This document shows positions 37,002-50,904 of a DNA stretch of 64,000 nucleotides, piece after piece. Each line of letters opens with the position of its first letter. Positions within the stretch are counted from its first letter, which is position 1. The notes beneath the pieces are model-generated. The model was given only the letters and a program-made list of their open reading frames with translations, was not told where the DNA came from and did not search any database. Source of the DNA: Ampullaceana balthica (lineage: Eukaryota; Mollusca; Gastropoda; Lymnaeidae); the NCBI GenBank assembly GCA_944989445.1, contig CALYLW010001009.1, forward strand, positions 62,001 to 126,000. The letters run 5' to 3'. A program made the translations under genes and the position numbers.

Positions 37002-37560
37002 TAGTCAAAAAATTTGTTTTTACAGGTTTGTTTTATTAAATCCCTTATATTAACTTCACCGCCGTCTCTGTCTCTCTGTCGTTCTGTCGTCATCTCATGG
37101 GCGGGTGGAAAAATAAAAGTAAAAAATGACCCACTTCCCGTGATCCGATCGAGCTGAAATTCGGCACACGGACCCGTCTCACCTAACAATGCATCGTATC
37201 AAAATTTCAGATCGATCGAACGTACCGTAATTAAATTAATGCATTTTTAGTTTATCCTTATATAACGTATATAATTCAAATTCACGGTTTGTTCTTGTTT
37301 GTTTTCACGTGATTGTTCAGTCACGCGACCCATCGAAGTACCAGCGTGCTTTTGTTTACATTTTACGTGTCACGCTGAGCTCGGTCCAGCGATAGGTGAC
37401 CAGATCTTTCCCCACTCCCACCCGCCCCCAGGGGTTATAAAGCAAAGGAAAGTTAAGACAGATTCAGGATGTAAATGTTTGTCGCGTTGGAACATAATCA
37501 ATACTTTCAGTTCTGTGTCATATATAAGGGATTTATAGTCAAAAACTTTGTTTTTACGGG
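37002..37560 (+). repeat. family Y interspersed repeat, copy C, in tandem with copy B
   Basis: Follows copy B through a 35-bp spacer ATAGTCAAAAAATTTGTTTT plus TACAGGTTTGTTTTATT, then repeats the whole unit and ends with the same spacer. This shows that the spacer belongs to the unit and that the family can form dimers. Confidence 0.8.
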
Positions 37561-37569
37561 TTTGTTTTA

Positions 37570-38420
37570 TTTTAAAAATTCAATTACAATTATATCAAAT
37601 AAAAATAGAATTGTTAACGTCTTTGTGAACAATAAATGGCTAACATTCCCAAGACCACTCCATATCAAGTTAGCTAGCGTGTCCTGAATGATTTATGTAT
37701 TAATAATTAATAGTAATGTATTTCAGTAAATTAGTATATTTTCAAACGTTTTAAAAATATTTTAATGAACATCTATTCTCATTTAACATCCTTAACTTAA
37801 AATTGAACCATGAACCAGTAGACAGGAGCTAGACGGTAACTGTATATAAGCGTGCTCTGTATAATTACTTTCTGCAGTTATTCACGTGGGACTAATAACA
37901 AGAGACATCTTTAACTTTAAATGTAATGTACTTAGGTTCATAAAATGACATTGAGTTATTCGGAAAATACCAACAGTTTATTTGCGCATTCGTAATCCGG
38001 AAATGACTGTAAAATTACCCTTCAACTTCAAGAGTAGACCAAACGAAACCAAACCGTCATCTGCTAACATACTTCAAACTTCTTTAACGTAAATGTAGTA
38101 GTAATAACACTTTGGTCCAGTTTCGGTATAGTATAAAGTAGTATTGAGTTTGACTTCCGCGGGGTTCACCGTATTTTGTATTATAAGAGCAGGAACTTTT
38201 CTACTTCTCGCGGAAGTATTAAGAAGACCTTTTTTTTCTTTCTATTGTAACCATATTTTTCAATCTTGTCAAGCCAGTTTAATGAAAGGTACAAGGCTAT
38301 GAATGACGTTATCTCACGAGAGTTAGTGACAAACAGAACTAGTGTTGAGAACTATTTGAAAAGACTTTAAAATAGTTGCTGTTTTTTAAAAAATATAATT
38401 AATATATACTTTTAGGCACT
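37570..38420. other. AT-rich non-coding stretch
   Basis: No gene, RNA gene or repeat that I can support. Confidence 0.4.
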
Positions 38421-38428
38421 TTCTACTC

Positions 38429-38562
38429 CAGTGCTTCTCAAACTTTTTAGTATTGCGGACCGGCAGGTATTTTTTCCATTGCACCAGGGACCGGTGAAAT
38501 ATTTTCCGTGTACTGACGTGGTAGCGGCAACGGTCCGCGGACCACCACTTTGAGAAGCACTG
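38429..38562. mobile_element. hAT MITE (134 bp) with CAGTGCTTCTCAAACTTTTT termini
   Basis: Inverted ends CAGTGCTTCTCAAA and TTTGAGAAGCACTG. Flanks TTCTACTC (38421-38428) and GTCTACTC (38563-38570) agree at seven of eight positions and fit the hAT 8-bp duplication. The interior GCGGACCGG and CCAGGGACCGGTGAAAT resembles OposCharlie/Charlie-like non-autonomous elements. Confidence 0.88.
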
Positions 38563-39609
38563 GTCTACTCAGCGTAGAGGGGTTAAGGGAGTAAATTTTA
38601 AAAAAGACATTTTTTAAAAAATACAAAAATAAATAAATAATGCTAATAGGCCGTCACTGTCTCAGTAGTCTGTGTGTCGAGGGTGATATAGGAGGGTGTT
38701 GAACTAACAATACAACGAATATATCAACTAAGTTGATTCATTATTATCCTAAATCAACTCACCACTTGTCGCACTGCTATTACTGCTAACGTTGCAAGTT
38801 CAAGTTGATGAAAACACATTTGTGTGTAAAAACTATGGCGTCTGATTTGTTAACAAGTATATATGTATACATAGTATGTGCAATTAGAATTAGAAGTAAA
38901 ACATGTCGCATATCAAAGCATAAATGAACGATTATTGTGGTTATGCCTCATTTCACAAATATAATACTAATACACTATTTCGTATTGTATTATCACAAGC
39001 ATTAAGCTAACTCAGATTTTAAAAGAGAATAAATTAACACATGAATGAAATTGTGGTAATTGAATGTTCCTTGATTACTTGATGCTCTAGGCCCTAGGCA
39101 AATTGAAATTGCCCAGCACACAAGAAAAAAAAACAGGTTAAACTTCACATTCCCCTAAGCATAGTTCTCCTTGGGAGTCAACACAACACTGACCCTGTCA
39201 AAGCACGACCCCTTGACCGTCAAGGGAAATAATTCCTGCTGTTACAACGAGGCCTTGACCATTGGGGCAGTCCATAAATGACGTCACGCACCTAGGGAGA
39301 GGGAGGGGGAAGAGGGCACACATTTGTTACAATGTGTGATTTTTTTTTGTTGGGGGGGGGGTGATTTCAGAACTGTGACGTCCCATAAAAACGCTCAACT
39401 TTAAATAAAAGTTCCACTTAAATATTTGATTGCTTACAATTTATTTAATGACGTTTACAATTTACATGGCTTCACGCGTTATTACGATATTTGTAAATAA
39501 ATACTCAAATGACAAAACAAGTAATAAAAACTCGAATGAGTATTTAATTAAGCGCAATTTCCAACAAAGAATTTCCGAATTTTTTATTCAAGGGATGGGA
39601 AGAATTAAG

Positions 39610-40110
39610 TCATTAATAGTCATTTCAAATCAATAATTCTGAAAGTTGAAAGTAAACAAAACAATTGCTATCTAAAATTTGCTGCTAAAATTACGGGAGT
39701 CAAACGAAAAGAGATTTTTCAAAAATTACTTCTCCAACATTGTTCTAAATATTATTAGCAATCGTTTGGCGTTTGTTTCAACCCGATAGCTGTTATGGTT
39801 GCCGAGAAATTGACAAAATACTGATATTTTTAATTATTTTTTTATTTTCCAGTAAATCCAGTAAACCTTTTCGGTACTTTTTTTTTGGCCAGCGCACATC
39901 TTTGGTACCTCCTTAACATATTTGCAAAAGACGCGAACCCTTTATCTGGTATGGTTCAGGAGGAGTTGCTGTTCAAAGCTCGAAAAGACAGGACAGACAT
40001 TTCAAAAATAAAAACGCAATTAGTGTATCACCCATCAAAAATGACGGAGGTTTTCAAAATAAATACACATCAGATTTTAAAAAGTACATAATACAATACA
40101 GAACTTTCAT
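39610..40110 (+). mobile_element. repeat X, unclassified, with a conserved peptide
   Basis: Two diverged copies exist: this one and a reverse one split by a MITE (53195-53425 and 55413-55530). Their shared frame reads LAHLRDLLNIFVNN-like, then PLSGMVQEELLFKARK, here within a 68-codon frame (39885-40091). Differences between copies fall so as to keep much of the peptide, hinting at a former coding sequence. I do not recognise the protein. A TTATTTTCCAG stretch before the frame could be a splice acceptor. Confidence 0.55.
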
Positions 40111-40285
40111 TTATTTTATTTATTTTAATTTTATTCATTTATTTCCCTATTAAACAATTTTATGCGGATTTTCGAAAAGAGTTATTTTTGGTGCAGTAAT
40201 TTGGTGCGCTGCTTTCTAAAATAGTAGCGTTACGGACAGACAGACGGGACAGACAGACGTGACATACATTGCAAATTATGTATAG

Positions 40286-40568
40286 TATCTTATCTTATCT
40301 ATGAAGACGCTCCTTCTATGCAGAAGATAATTGCGTCCACAGACCATGACAGATGATCTGTTGGCAAGTGATGCAGCGTTCACAGGCCACGGCTTTGTGG
40401 GTTCCCCGCATTACCCAGCCGCCTAACTAGTGTTTGTTAGGTACCCATTCGGAGCTGGGTGACTCAGAGACGCCCTAGGCCCCGGTAACAAATCCTTGCC
40501 TTCACATGGATTCGAACCCGTGACCATCGGTACGCCAGTCGAGCGCGCTGCCACTCGACCACCGCGTT
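40286..40568 (-). mobile_element. tRNA-derived SINE, full length
   Basis: On the minus strand: GCGGTGGTCGAGTGGCAGCG (A-box region), CGGGTTCGAATCC (B box), body CCGTGGCCTGTGAACGCTGC, tail GTGGACGCAATTATCTTCTG then GAAGGAGCGTCTTCAT, ending in AGATAAGATAAGATA. About 283 bp. RNA polymerase III promoter elements look intact. The tail is shared with the LINE 3' end at 26622-26674. Confidence 0.88.
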
Positions 40569-41022
40569 GATTTTTCCCATAAGGAAATTGGGTTAAAAAC
40601 TTATTTGAAACATGCTAAGTTTCCAATATAAAATACGGCTTTTATTGGGGAAGGAAAAAAGTTTTGTGATGTCTGAGATGTATGTCATATTGGAGACGGG
40701 GTCTAGCTTTTTGTGACGACGTGTGACGAGGGGGGAGGGGGTTTCAAAATTGGCTGAAATCCCTCGACGTCATTTATGGACGGCCCCTATGGTATTTTTT
40801 AAAAACACTAAAAATATTTATGACAAATTATTCTGAAAAATATTTTGAAATATCGTATTCGTATACAATTGCTGTCTTTCACTTTCTCCATACATCCCAA
40901 TTAATACTCTGTGTTAAAAAAAAATGTTTTTTCTAAGGATGTTGATAATATATCTCAGCCATTGCAACCAGTGTCTGCTTCACCCACGGATCATTAATAA
41001 TTCTTCCTCTAATGTTATAAAG

Positions 41023-41262
41023 GCAACTTGCTAAGTTACGTTTATCGCCTTTAACAATTGAGTCTGCTATTACTGCTAATTATAGAATTATTCTATACAC
41101 ACTTGCAAGCAACTTGATAAGTTAAGTGTATCGCCTTTAACAATTGAGTCTGCTAATTATAGAATGATTCTATACACACTTGCAAGCAACTTGATAAGTT
41201 AAGTGTATCACCTTTAACAATTGAGTCTGCTAATTATAGAATTATTCTATACACACTTGCAA
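41023..41262. repeat. 78-86-bp tandem triplication
   Basis: Three units beginning GCAACTTG(A/C)TAAGTTA and containing ATCGCCTTTAACAATTGAGT, TGCTAATTATAGAATTATTC and ACACACTTGCAA. The first unit carries an extra ATTACTGCT. Confidence 0.9.
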
Positions 41263-41269
41263 AATTTCG

Positions 41270-44200
41270 ATCTCCTTTCACTCAAATGGACCTCAAGTTA
41301 CAGAGCTAAAATATGTTTCGTTTCTAAACGACATTCTATGCTGTGACTAAAGTCACACTAAAATGATTGCGTATATATTAATGATGAAATCTGGGGATGC
41401 TAGAATTTAATCCATTTTGTTTTAAATTAAATCAGGGAAGAAATTTCATCGGGAAATGGGATGTTTACAAGGACAAAATAAACATAAGAGAGCTCAACAA
41501 TTTTGGGGAGGGGGTACGCTTGTCCGACCGGGAAGGCTTCACCAGGAAAGGCAAACAGCTGGAGTGGAACTGGACTCAAATTGTAAATAGGTAAAAGGGG
41601 TACAACCAAGGAACGGAATGTCACCGGGAAATAAGATGTTTACTAATTTTATTTTAAATGTGTTGTTTGTAAACAAAATAATAATAAAAAGGAGATGTAC
41701 TTTTGTATGTTGTCTTAAATTTAGTATGTTTTCTACATGAGTGTAGACAAGTTGTTTATACGTGAACGGGATTTTAATTATTTCTTGAAAATCTGTGTGT
41801 AGGCTATTCAAATGACTTGAAACACATAATTTAATTTAAAGACAAAAACTTTATGGGTTTTGAGCAAACATGCACGGTACAATTTATTGTGTATACTAAA
41901 ATGTAATTTAAGTCAATGTAAATTGTAAATATTCTCAACGGACCGTCTTGAAATGAACAGAATGGGAAATAAAGAAACCTTAATATCTGAATTAGGGAAC
42001 TTCCTTAAAGAAATGTCCATTACGACAAATATTTGCGGTATAGCCACTAAACAAGTCAGAGGTCATGGGTAACAGTAATGTTTGCTTAATAATCAATTAT
42101 GGTAGCAGATATAAGGGGGAACTCCCTACTACCTGACCAGCACTTTTGAAATATTGTGTCTGCGGAAGTTCCGTAATAACCAATTTTGCTGATATAAGGG
42201 ATATAACTCTTTCAATAAAAAATGTTTGTGTAACTTAGACACGATTTTTTACATGGATTTTAAATATAGTTATATCGTCATCTATTAATAGACCAGTTTC
42301 TCAAACTATTTGACTTAACATTACATTAAAATTTAAATAATGATAATGTCTTTAAATTAGTGTAGGCTAATCTTTTTAATTTGTATTTAGGCCTCGATAG
42401 TTTTGGCGAGTAGCCAATTTATTTAATTTATATTATATTATATATTTTTAAACACAGTCCACTCACATTGATACAACTGTGGCACATGAACAATAGCTTA
42501 GTTTGGTTACGATATACTCCTGCATTAAACAACAATATTGAGAGCCAAACTTTTCTTTACGATGGGAAATGTTTTTATATTGCAATTTTCTTGGAACATT
42601 TCATATAACTGCCCCCGAGCTCGCATAAAAAATTAAAGTATATTATCTGTGTTAATTTCATAAGATTGCATAATTTGTAGTATACACATTATAAAGAATA
42701 AATGCAATAGCCCTAACGCACTTTGCCCCTTTACGTTATTTTTTAAAACCAACATACGCTATTTAGAAAATCTTTGCTTGTTGATAATGTATCTTTTTTT
42801 TCTTTCTTTCTACAAATAATCACTCGTAACGAAAATTTAGTGTGAATATAGAGATTTACAAATGTGAGCGTATAATATTATGTTTTAGAATAAATACTAA
42901 ATACATTTTTAATATTTTTGTAAAGAAGACTTACTGCCTCTCTTCTCTAGCAGTTATCGCGGTAACACGTCGTTTTGTCAAACTAATCCTAATAAAATAA
43001 TGTAATTAATTGTAAAGTAAAAAAATCTCGATACCTGTGCTTAATTAAACTATTCGGAAAATGCCAGAGGGGTGGTGTCACCTAGTAAGGTAGCTCATGG
43101 TGCCACCCCATCATGACATACCCGTTAAACCTCCTTTAGTCTGCCATTGCAAAATAACGGGAACATACATAATTTTACATTTTGGTGTTTCCCCTTGAGA
43201 TGGTGTCACCCGGTGCGGAACGCACTCCCCGCACCCCACTAGTGACGCCTCTAAAAAAAGACCCCAAGCGCGTTTGGTGCGTAATATTATATTCTTTTCG
43301 GAAATTTTAACTGTGATGTTATGATTGTGGGATGTAAAAGGAGATGCTACAATATTTTTATAGTTCAAGGGCGCCAAAAAAAGGTTTTGGTGGTGTTCTA
43401 ATTGTGGGGAAGTTGGGTAGCGCTAATAGTAATAGGGATTATGATTGTTTTTAAATATAACAACGCGTTGCTTTGTCAAGTAATTAATTAGTGAATAGGA
43501 AGCCCGTTCATTGCTGCTACCATTGTATGAGGGCGAGGGTCAATTTAGTGAAGGTTCTTCTCCAATATTAAATGATTATGAAGTAATCATGAACGTTATT
43601 TTTAAATTTGCCTATATGATCTATTAACATGTTTTATTTGAATTAAAATTTCGGCTCAATAATTTTCAGAGCTTCAAGCTACAATGATTTTAGATTAATA
43701 CTTTTAAAAATGTCAATTTAATAAACAAAAAAATTGTATCCATTAAAAACAATTGGTGGCTTTTTATAAATGATCTCATCCAGGCCATCGAAGAAATATG
43801 AATTATTGGAATTATTAATTATCATTATAAAACGACGTTTTTTCTGTTACAGATTATTGAATTTTACTACTGTATGATGTAATGTTTCTAAAATCTACAT
43901 TTATGGCTTTTCAATTTGCTTTAAACTGCCGACTATTTTAATCAGTGCACAAAGACCAAAGGAATTTTACATAACAATCAATTTAAATAGGCACCATGAA
44001 AAAACTTGTTCATTACTTACCACATATCTTTCTTAGTGGTTGATAGTTACAGGAGTGGTACACGATCGAATAAGAATAAATATATGAAATGCCTTAGTGT
44101 TAAAGAAAAACTTAAAATAAATCCGTTAGTCAGTCTATACAAATTGCTTACTAATACTGCTTCTAAATGCGTAATTACCCTGCTGTCGTTCAGAAACTGC

Positions 44201-45490
44201 GTTCTAGTTTCAACATTTAATAAATTGGTTGTATTTAATTTTTTAAAGATCTTAAAATACTTCTCTTCTTGACACTCCTTGAGTTGGTGTGGACTTGGAC
44301 TATTTGACTTACTTTTCTTCCTGTCTTTTAAGTTTTACTGTTATTTTATCCAACCATAACTTAATTCCTGTCACAAGTTATTTTAGTTCAGTCTCTTTAA
44401 TTCGTCTGTGTAAAAACAACAATACTTATAAATTGCATACACATCAAATAAACAAATAACACAAAACCAAGGCTAATTAAAAAACTTCATGAGTATAGTA
44501 ATAAATAATATTTAATTCATCATTCAGTAAATTGTAAATCAAATCAGAACAGGCACAGTTACGATTTTCCATCCGTTATCAGAAGTTATATGTAAATGTG
44601 AAGAAAAAAAATGTGTTGGGGAAATAATACACGTCATAAAAGGCGTGATATATATTTTAATTAATCAGATGTTCTTACTTTATTCAATTCCTTTTTGAAT
44701 TTTTAAAATGCCACTTAAATAAATCCCCGCCGAAAAATGGTTGCCAAACTTCTTATCTGAGCCCCGTTGAAACGGTCTAACATCCGGTATAAAATTCCAA
44801 GCCATGGGAATTTCCCTATTCAAAGGGAGATAATTTTTTTTATTTAAAATAACACAAAAAAAAACTAACACGGTAATTTAAGTTTAAATTAAATTGTTAA
44901 CGTGTGGAACTGAGCTAACTTTTTACTTTCAAAATGAGGATGTACATTTTAAAATGATATTTCTTCCTTAATTTTAGCTAGGGAATTTTGATCTCTTTTA
45001 AGTGAACTTATAATAAAGTAACCAATTAAAGTGCTTGCTGCCAAAAAAAAATAATGTTGTCAACATTTTTTACTGAAAATTTATAATAACATTATTTTTT
45101 ACAATTATAAAGTTTATTACATACAATCATTATCTTTAAAGTTCTTTTTATCATTCTTAATTTTATATAATCTTATAAGAAAAATATAAACGCTATTTAG
45201 ATCTATCTTTTGTGTAAAACTGATTATTCAAAAACAACATTATCAACCTACCCATTAAAAATAAATAAATAAATAAATAATGATTTTACAAATGATTATA
45301 CACATTAAAATTAGACCTTAGACTTTAAGACCACATTACTGAATGCTTAGTGAGAAGTCGCGGAATAATCATTAATAATGAAATACAAAATATTAACAGA
45401 GAACTGCAGCTACTCCTGCTTCAAGCAGTTGTTGCTTCATTTTTATTTTTATTTTTACAAACCATTTTTAATTTTAAATACGACCACTCT
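41270..45490. other. AT-rich non-coding stretch
   Basis: Long low-complexity A/T sequence. The only structured patch is a GC-rich one at 43190-43260 (listed separately). Short ORFs such as 44006-44272 and 41539-41811 have no recognisable domain or splice context. Confidence 0.45.
43190..43260. mobile_element. fragment containing a GTGTCACCCGGTGCGG block
   Basis: GGTGTCACCCGGTGCGGAAC, CGCACTCCCCGCACCCC and ACTAGTGACGCCTCT resemble one end of a widespread short DNA element (read on the minus strand AGAGGCGTCACTAGTGGGG). Only one end is seen. Confidence 0.4.
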
Positions 45491-45500
45491 AGCTCTTGAG

Positions 45501-45818
45501 CAGGGGTCGGGAAACTTTTTGTCTGAGAGAGCCATAAACACCACATATTTTGAAAAGTAATTCTGTGAGAGCCATACAGAAGGTTAACAACTAAAAATGC
45601 AAGTAAATGTGAGCATTTTGTGTAATTTCAACACTAAAAGTGCAATAATTATGTCTCTAAATTCTTTTTAATAACATTATTATATGCAATTAATATGTAG
45701 AGCACAGGAGTCTGAATAAACGTTTTTCTTTTTAAATAATCGAATATTTGTCTGAGAGCCAGATGCAGTCATCAATAGAGCCACATCTGGCTCGCGAGCC
45801 ATGGTTTCCCGACCCCTG
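45501..45818. mobile_element. hAT MITE (318 bp), CAGGGGTCGGGAAAC termini
   Basis: Ends CAGGGGTCGGGAAACTTTTT and (inverted) CAGGGGTCGGGAAACCATG. Flanks CTCTTGAG and CTCTAGAG agree at seven of eight positions and match the hAT target preference nTCTAGAn. The interior has GAGAGCCATA near each end. Confidence 0.9.
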
Positions 45819-46674
45819 CTCTAGAGCTTCCTTTTAAATGATGATTGCCAAATTAATCGAATAATCGGATCTAAAAAGCGTGTCATTAATAACAGGTGTG
45901 CTTGGAATAGTGGGTCTTTGTGAACAATGTGTATTTTGAGAATAATATTTTTATAAATTGCTGCCCAAGTTGTTTGTAAATACGGCATGCTTATTAAAGC
46001 AAATTGTAAGTATAATACATGTTGTTATATAATATAATATGACCGTGCCATGACGGAGTATTAACTTCAATTATAAAATTCACACATAATGTTTATAAAG
46101 TTATTTCTCAAAAGTACTTTGAACGATTGTGTATTCTTTACTTGCGCATAAAACTGAACCGTTAAACTTCTTACATTTAATTATATAAGCTAAGCTTACT
46201 AAGAAATATTCACATTATCTTGATAAAAAAAACTTTTACTTTACCTAAACACGTGCTACTGTCCAAAGGGGGAAGAAGAAAAAAAAGATTTTAAAAAACA
46301 AACTATGTATTTATTTATAGCATCGGGTTTTTTCTTTTCGCTTTATGGGAAATCCCTTTATTTAAAAAAATCATGTCCTTGGCTACATGAGCACTGAGCA
46401 CATATAATATGTATATACATAGTCAGGTCTCAACATGTTGGAATAATAAAATTCGCTCAAGAAATTACGTTCACAAATGTAGAACATTTGATACTTCATA
46501 GATGATATAGATTAAATCGCTTGAACAAAGCATATAATCTAAAACAGTCCTAGAAATTTCCAAACCACCTCAACGGTCGTCTTAAATTATAAATTGTGTT
46601 CTGCAGTTGGACTTTGAAGCTTTCTTTTATTTATTATATAGAGTCTATATTAATTAATTCAAGTGCCGTTTGCA

Positions 46675-47040
46675 AACTGGGTTGTATGTTCTATAGATTT
46701 TTTGTTCTATAGATTGTATGTTCTATAGATTGTATGTTCTATAGATTGTATTTTATATATGTTGTATGTTCTATAGATTGTAAGTTCTATAGATTGTATG
46801 TTCTATAGGTTGAAAGTTCTATATATTGTATGTTCTATATGTTGTATGTTCTGTAGATTGTATTTTCTATAGGTTTTATGTTCTATCGGTTGTATGATCT
46901 ATAGATTGTATGTTCCATAAAATGTTGTATAAACTATAGATTGTATGCACATGTTCTGTAGATTGTATGATCTATAGATTGTATGTTCTGTAGATTGTAT
47001 GTATGGTGTATAGGTTATATGTTCTATAGATTGTATATCA
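46675..47040. repeat. 16-bp degenerate minisatellite (ATTGTATGTTCTATAG)n
   Basis: About 20 units, many with one or two changes (ATTGTATGATCTATAG, TTGTATGTTCTGTAG). No coding potential. Confidence 0.9.
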
Positions 47041-47044
47041 ATTA

Positions 47045-49220
47045 TCATGTGTGTACACCTGGCGTTAAGCTATGAAAGATTTAAATTTAGACGCATCAAA
47101 AATTTTAAAAAGCAAATTTAAAATTTACAAGGGGGATCTAGATTCTTATTTCCCGGGATTGGCCCATCCGGGTAATACGTTATGGAAGTGACTCTCATCT
47201 CATGCAGAAATTTATTCAAAACGAGCATATAAATTGAATTACGGAATACTATGACTACGAAAACAATTGGTTTTTACAATCGCCTATTTTGAATAATCCC
47301 TTAGAGTAAACGGAAAAAAAAGTTAAGGTTAGTTTAGAGTATTGTAACTAAAAACAAGTTACGTTATTTGCTACATTCTTGCCTCCATTCATAGAAATGA
47401 GTAAAAAAAATGATAGAGGAGTATCATTAGCTTTAGAAATTAAAATAAAAATAATATTGACAATCCCTAAACTAAACACAAGACAATTAACATAGAAAAG
47501 TTTCGTTTCTTTCACCATGTTCTTTCTAAACTAGCTTTCTTGTCTGTCGGGGTGTAACTTGAAATTTCAATTTTCATCCACTTCCCGATGTTCAATTTGT
47601 GTTAATTGGCTTGACATTGTGCACGCGTTGAATTAACTCATAGCTTCCCCTCAAACAGAAAGTTAAGAGAACAATAAGAATAAAGATGTTGGTTTAAATA
47701 GTGCACCATTCCCAAACTCTCTGCGGTAGCTAATACATTATTATTTTGTCATTGGCCCATTTAAACACATTAATTAGTGTATTCTTTTTTTAATGTATTC
47801 TCTTATATAATTTGATCTGTAAATGCCGAGTGTATAACTTTGTATGCCATGGCATATATTAATAACTCTTGTAGTTGTAATAGATGAAAACATAACAACA
47901 AAATTATTTAAAATTATAATCAGTCTATTTAAATATATTGTGAATTATGTATTACTCGATTTATTTAGAGTTTTAAAAATTAAAATTGAAATTAACTGTT
48001 AATAGACATTTCAAAAAATATCTTATTTTTAAATTATTTATTGTATTGAAAATGAAGTGCACGTTTGGAAATTTAATTTTTTTTTACCGTGGCACATCTA
48101 CTAAAAATCGATTCTTCAAGTATGCACTATGCTTGTATATCAATGTGAAAACACCTTATAAATGACCCGTTTACAAGAGTTTCTCAGTAAAATAAACGAA
48201 ATAATGATTTTCTAAAATTTTAATGTTTGTACCGGAATTTCCCGAAAAATGATTTCCCTGGAATTAGTTTTAGAACAAATTTATTGAATGATAATTAAAA
48301 CCGGTGTAGCATTGATGGAGTTAAACAGATGGAAACCAGTGCGAGTGGGTGATACAACTGCGAGTAAAAAGGAAATCGAGCTATAAATTAACCATTGTGT
48401 AGGGCGTTGGAAAATATAAAGAAGACACATTGTTTTTGAAGTCGAAGTTTCGGAGCTTTTTCATTACTAACGCAAAGACAGGGACTTAACCCTAACCTTA
48501 ATCAAGAGATATAATCTGAGGTTGAAGAGCTTATTTAGTTTGCATGAAATCGGAATCATTTCCAACTATGAAATAATAATTAGAAATAAAAAAACAAATC
48601 TGTATGAAAGTATCAGGAAAATATAAAATAAATAGGATGAAATAAACGGTACATCTACAACTACTGTTATATAGCAAAAGTCTCTGTAAAGTTAACATCT
48701 TATTTTCATGCACAAAATTCATTCCTATGACAGATGGACCCCGCGTTAAAATAAATGGTTTTTTAATTTATTTTTTTAAATATTTTTTTTAAAATTTTAT
48801 TATTTTATTTTTTTATTATTTTTTTTAATTTTTTTTTAAAAACTTTCTCCATATAATTCGCAATCGGATCAGCCAACGTTTAGGCTTTTGTTGAAATACC
48901 TAAAAAGCCACGCATAGTTCGATTATACTAACAGAAATCTATTTTAAGAAGTTAAGTTGGCATGGATTATTTTAGGATAAACAACGATAAGAAGGCAACA
49001 ACTTTGGTTCTTTATGTTCTGTTCTAAGCAATTGGGGCATTGAGGTGATGAGGAAAAATTATTAAAAGTGGGCTGGGATGTCTTAGGTTAATTTCTTAAC
49101 ATCGAGTGAGTATGAGTCCGATGAATTTGAATTATCGACAAGTCTTTAATTTTAGACATGGGCTAATTATACATGCAAAAAATGGAATCAATTTATTTTT
49201 AAGAAAAGCGTCTGAAGGAC
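47045..49220. other. AT-rich non-coding stretch
   Basis: Nothing recognisable apart from T-rich runs near 48760-48840. Confidence 0.4.
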
Positions 49221-49223
49221 TAT

Positions 49224-50900
49224 GGGGCCGTCCATAAATGACGTCACGCACCTAGGGGGGAGGTGGGTCACACTTTTGTGACGATGCGTGATGAGGGGGA
49301 GGGAGAAGGTTGAAGAAATGTGACGTCACATCTCAAGGGTAACTTTAAATAAAACTTCTACTGAAATATTTGGTCGCTTTCAATTTATTTAATGACATTT
49401 TTTTTAAAAATCAGTGCTTCTCAATGTACCGGTCAGTAGGCCATCAGACGCTGGTTGGCGTAAGCTATCAAGATACGAAAATTAAATCTAATTTTAATCC
49501 TTAAGTTTGAGAATCCACAGGATAACGTATGAAATTGTTACACTGCGTCGTTTGATGTTGACATCAAAGCATTTGTGATGTATCCGCAGCTCCGTTTGGT
49601 TGTCTCATGGCAGGAGTCGAACTTTTTTGCCCGTTATCCCAAAATATTCAAGTTTATGTGTGCGTTACCCCCCCCCCAGACTATAGGTCCTGCTCACATG
49701 ACTGGGGATTTGGGGGAGCGTCGTTAGCATGCTACTGGTGAGTTTTACAAGCATGACAAGTGTCTAAAAATGATCTGAATAGGATTATGTGTAGATATTT
49801 TAAGTCAAAACGACACGGAATATCCTTTTTCTTTAAAAGGGGAGGGGGGAGGGAATCAATTTGATAGAATTAAAAAAGTTTTAAGTTTGATATAATTGTT
49901 CGATTGGTTTTTGGCCAAACGCCCCTGTCCATTCTAGTCTTCTAGATTATAATGTTAAATGAGCCCATTTAAAATTAGTCAAGTATTCATTAACTTTATT
50001 GAATGCATCAAATTCTTGACACCGCAATTCGAGAGGAGCACAAAACAACTTTTCTTCATGGCTCAGTTTTTAAGGCATTAATTTTAAATATCACAGAAAG
50101 GATACGTGATACAGACAAGTCATGTGGATTAAGATTATTGTCACTCGTGTCAATATAAATGAAAGTAGGGTAGATTTAGGTGTCTTCGTATAGTACGTAG
50201 GTTAGAAATCTACATTGTTGTCAAATTTTTAAAAAATGCATTTTCTGGAAGGAACCGGTTCAATAATGGGCATATGTTCCAAGCGTACACGTACACATGA
50301 CGTATTTTAATATATCTAGTGGAATGTAGTGGATGTTATATGTCCCAAATGAGTCTGCATTACCCCCAAGAATTCTCTTTTTGACCCCAGATGAGGATAT
50401 TAACGTCTGTTCGCCGACCTCTTTCTTACGGGTTGCCCGTCAGTCAATTGAGGGATTTTTAAAAAATAAATTTTAAAAATGTTATTTTTATATATTTTTT
50501 TTCTAAACAAAGTCGTTAAACGTGATGATTAATAGTCAATGTTTAATTTGTATGCATTAAAATGAAATATAATCTAAGGATGTTAACACAGTTCGCTTTC
50601 TGAAGGTCGATTAAACGTTTTTTAAAAATGCTTCACACGGGTTACGATATTACAATGTAGATCTTCACTAAATAAATAATAAATACTTAAATGACAATAA
50701 ACGTGATTTGAAACTTTTGAAACATACTTATTTTAAAATAGAAAATACATTTGGTTTTGTTTTGGTGGGGTTTTTTTTTGGTGGGGGTCAAAGATTTGTG
50801 ATGTATTTTTAGAGGGGGGGGGGTCTAAGTTTTTGTGACGACGCGTGACGAGGGGGGGGAGGGGGTCAACAATCGGCAAAAATCGCGTGACGTCATTTAT
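49224..50900. mobile_element. long MITE-family element, copy 9
   Basis: Left end GGGGCCGTCCATAAATGACG, 1.2-kb interior as in copies 4 and 11 (GTAGGCCATCAGACGCTGGT, TTGATGTTGACATCAAAGCA, TTCGCCGACCTCTTTCTTAC), right end stopping at CGCGTGACGTCATTTAT, so the last ten bases of the right repeat are lost. Same orientation as copy 11, opposite to copy 4. Confidence 0.87.
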
Positions 50901-50904
50901 GAGA

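Larger units (their letters stand above)
39264..40787. mobile_element. MITE-family element, copy 8, carrying repeat X and a SINE
   Basis: Left end GGGGCAGTCCATAAATGACG, right end ACGTCATTTATGGACGGCCCC in inverted agreement. Between them the family interior is interrupted by repeat X (about 39610-40110) and a SINE (40286-40568). G-runs and GTGACG motifs at both sides are typical. Confidence 0.83.
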
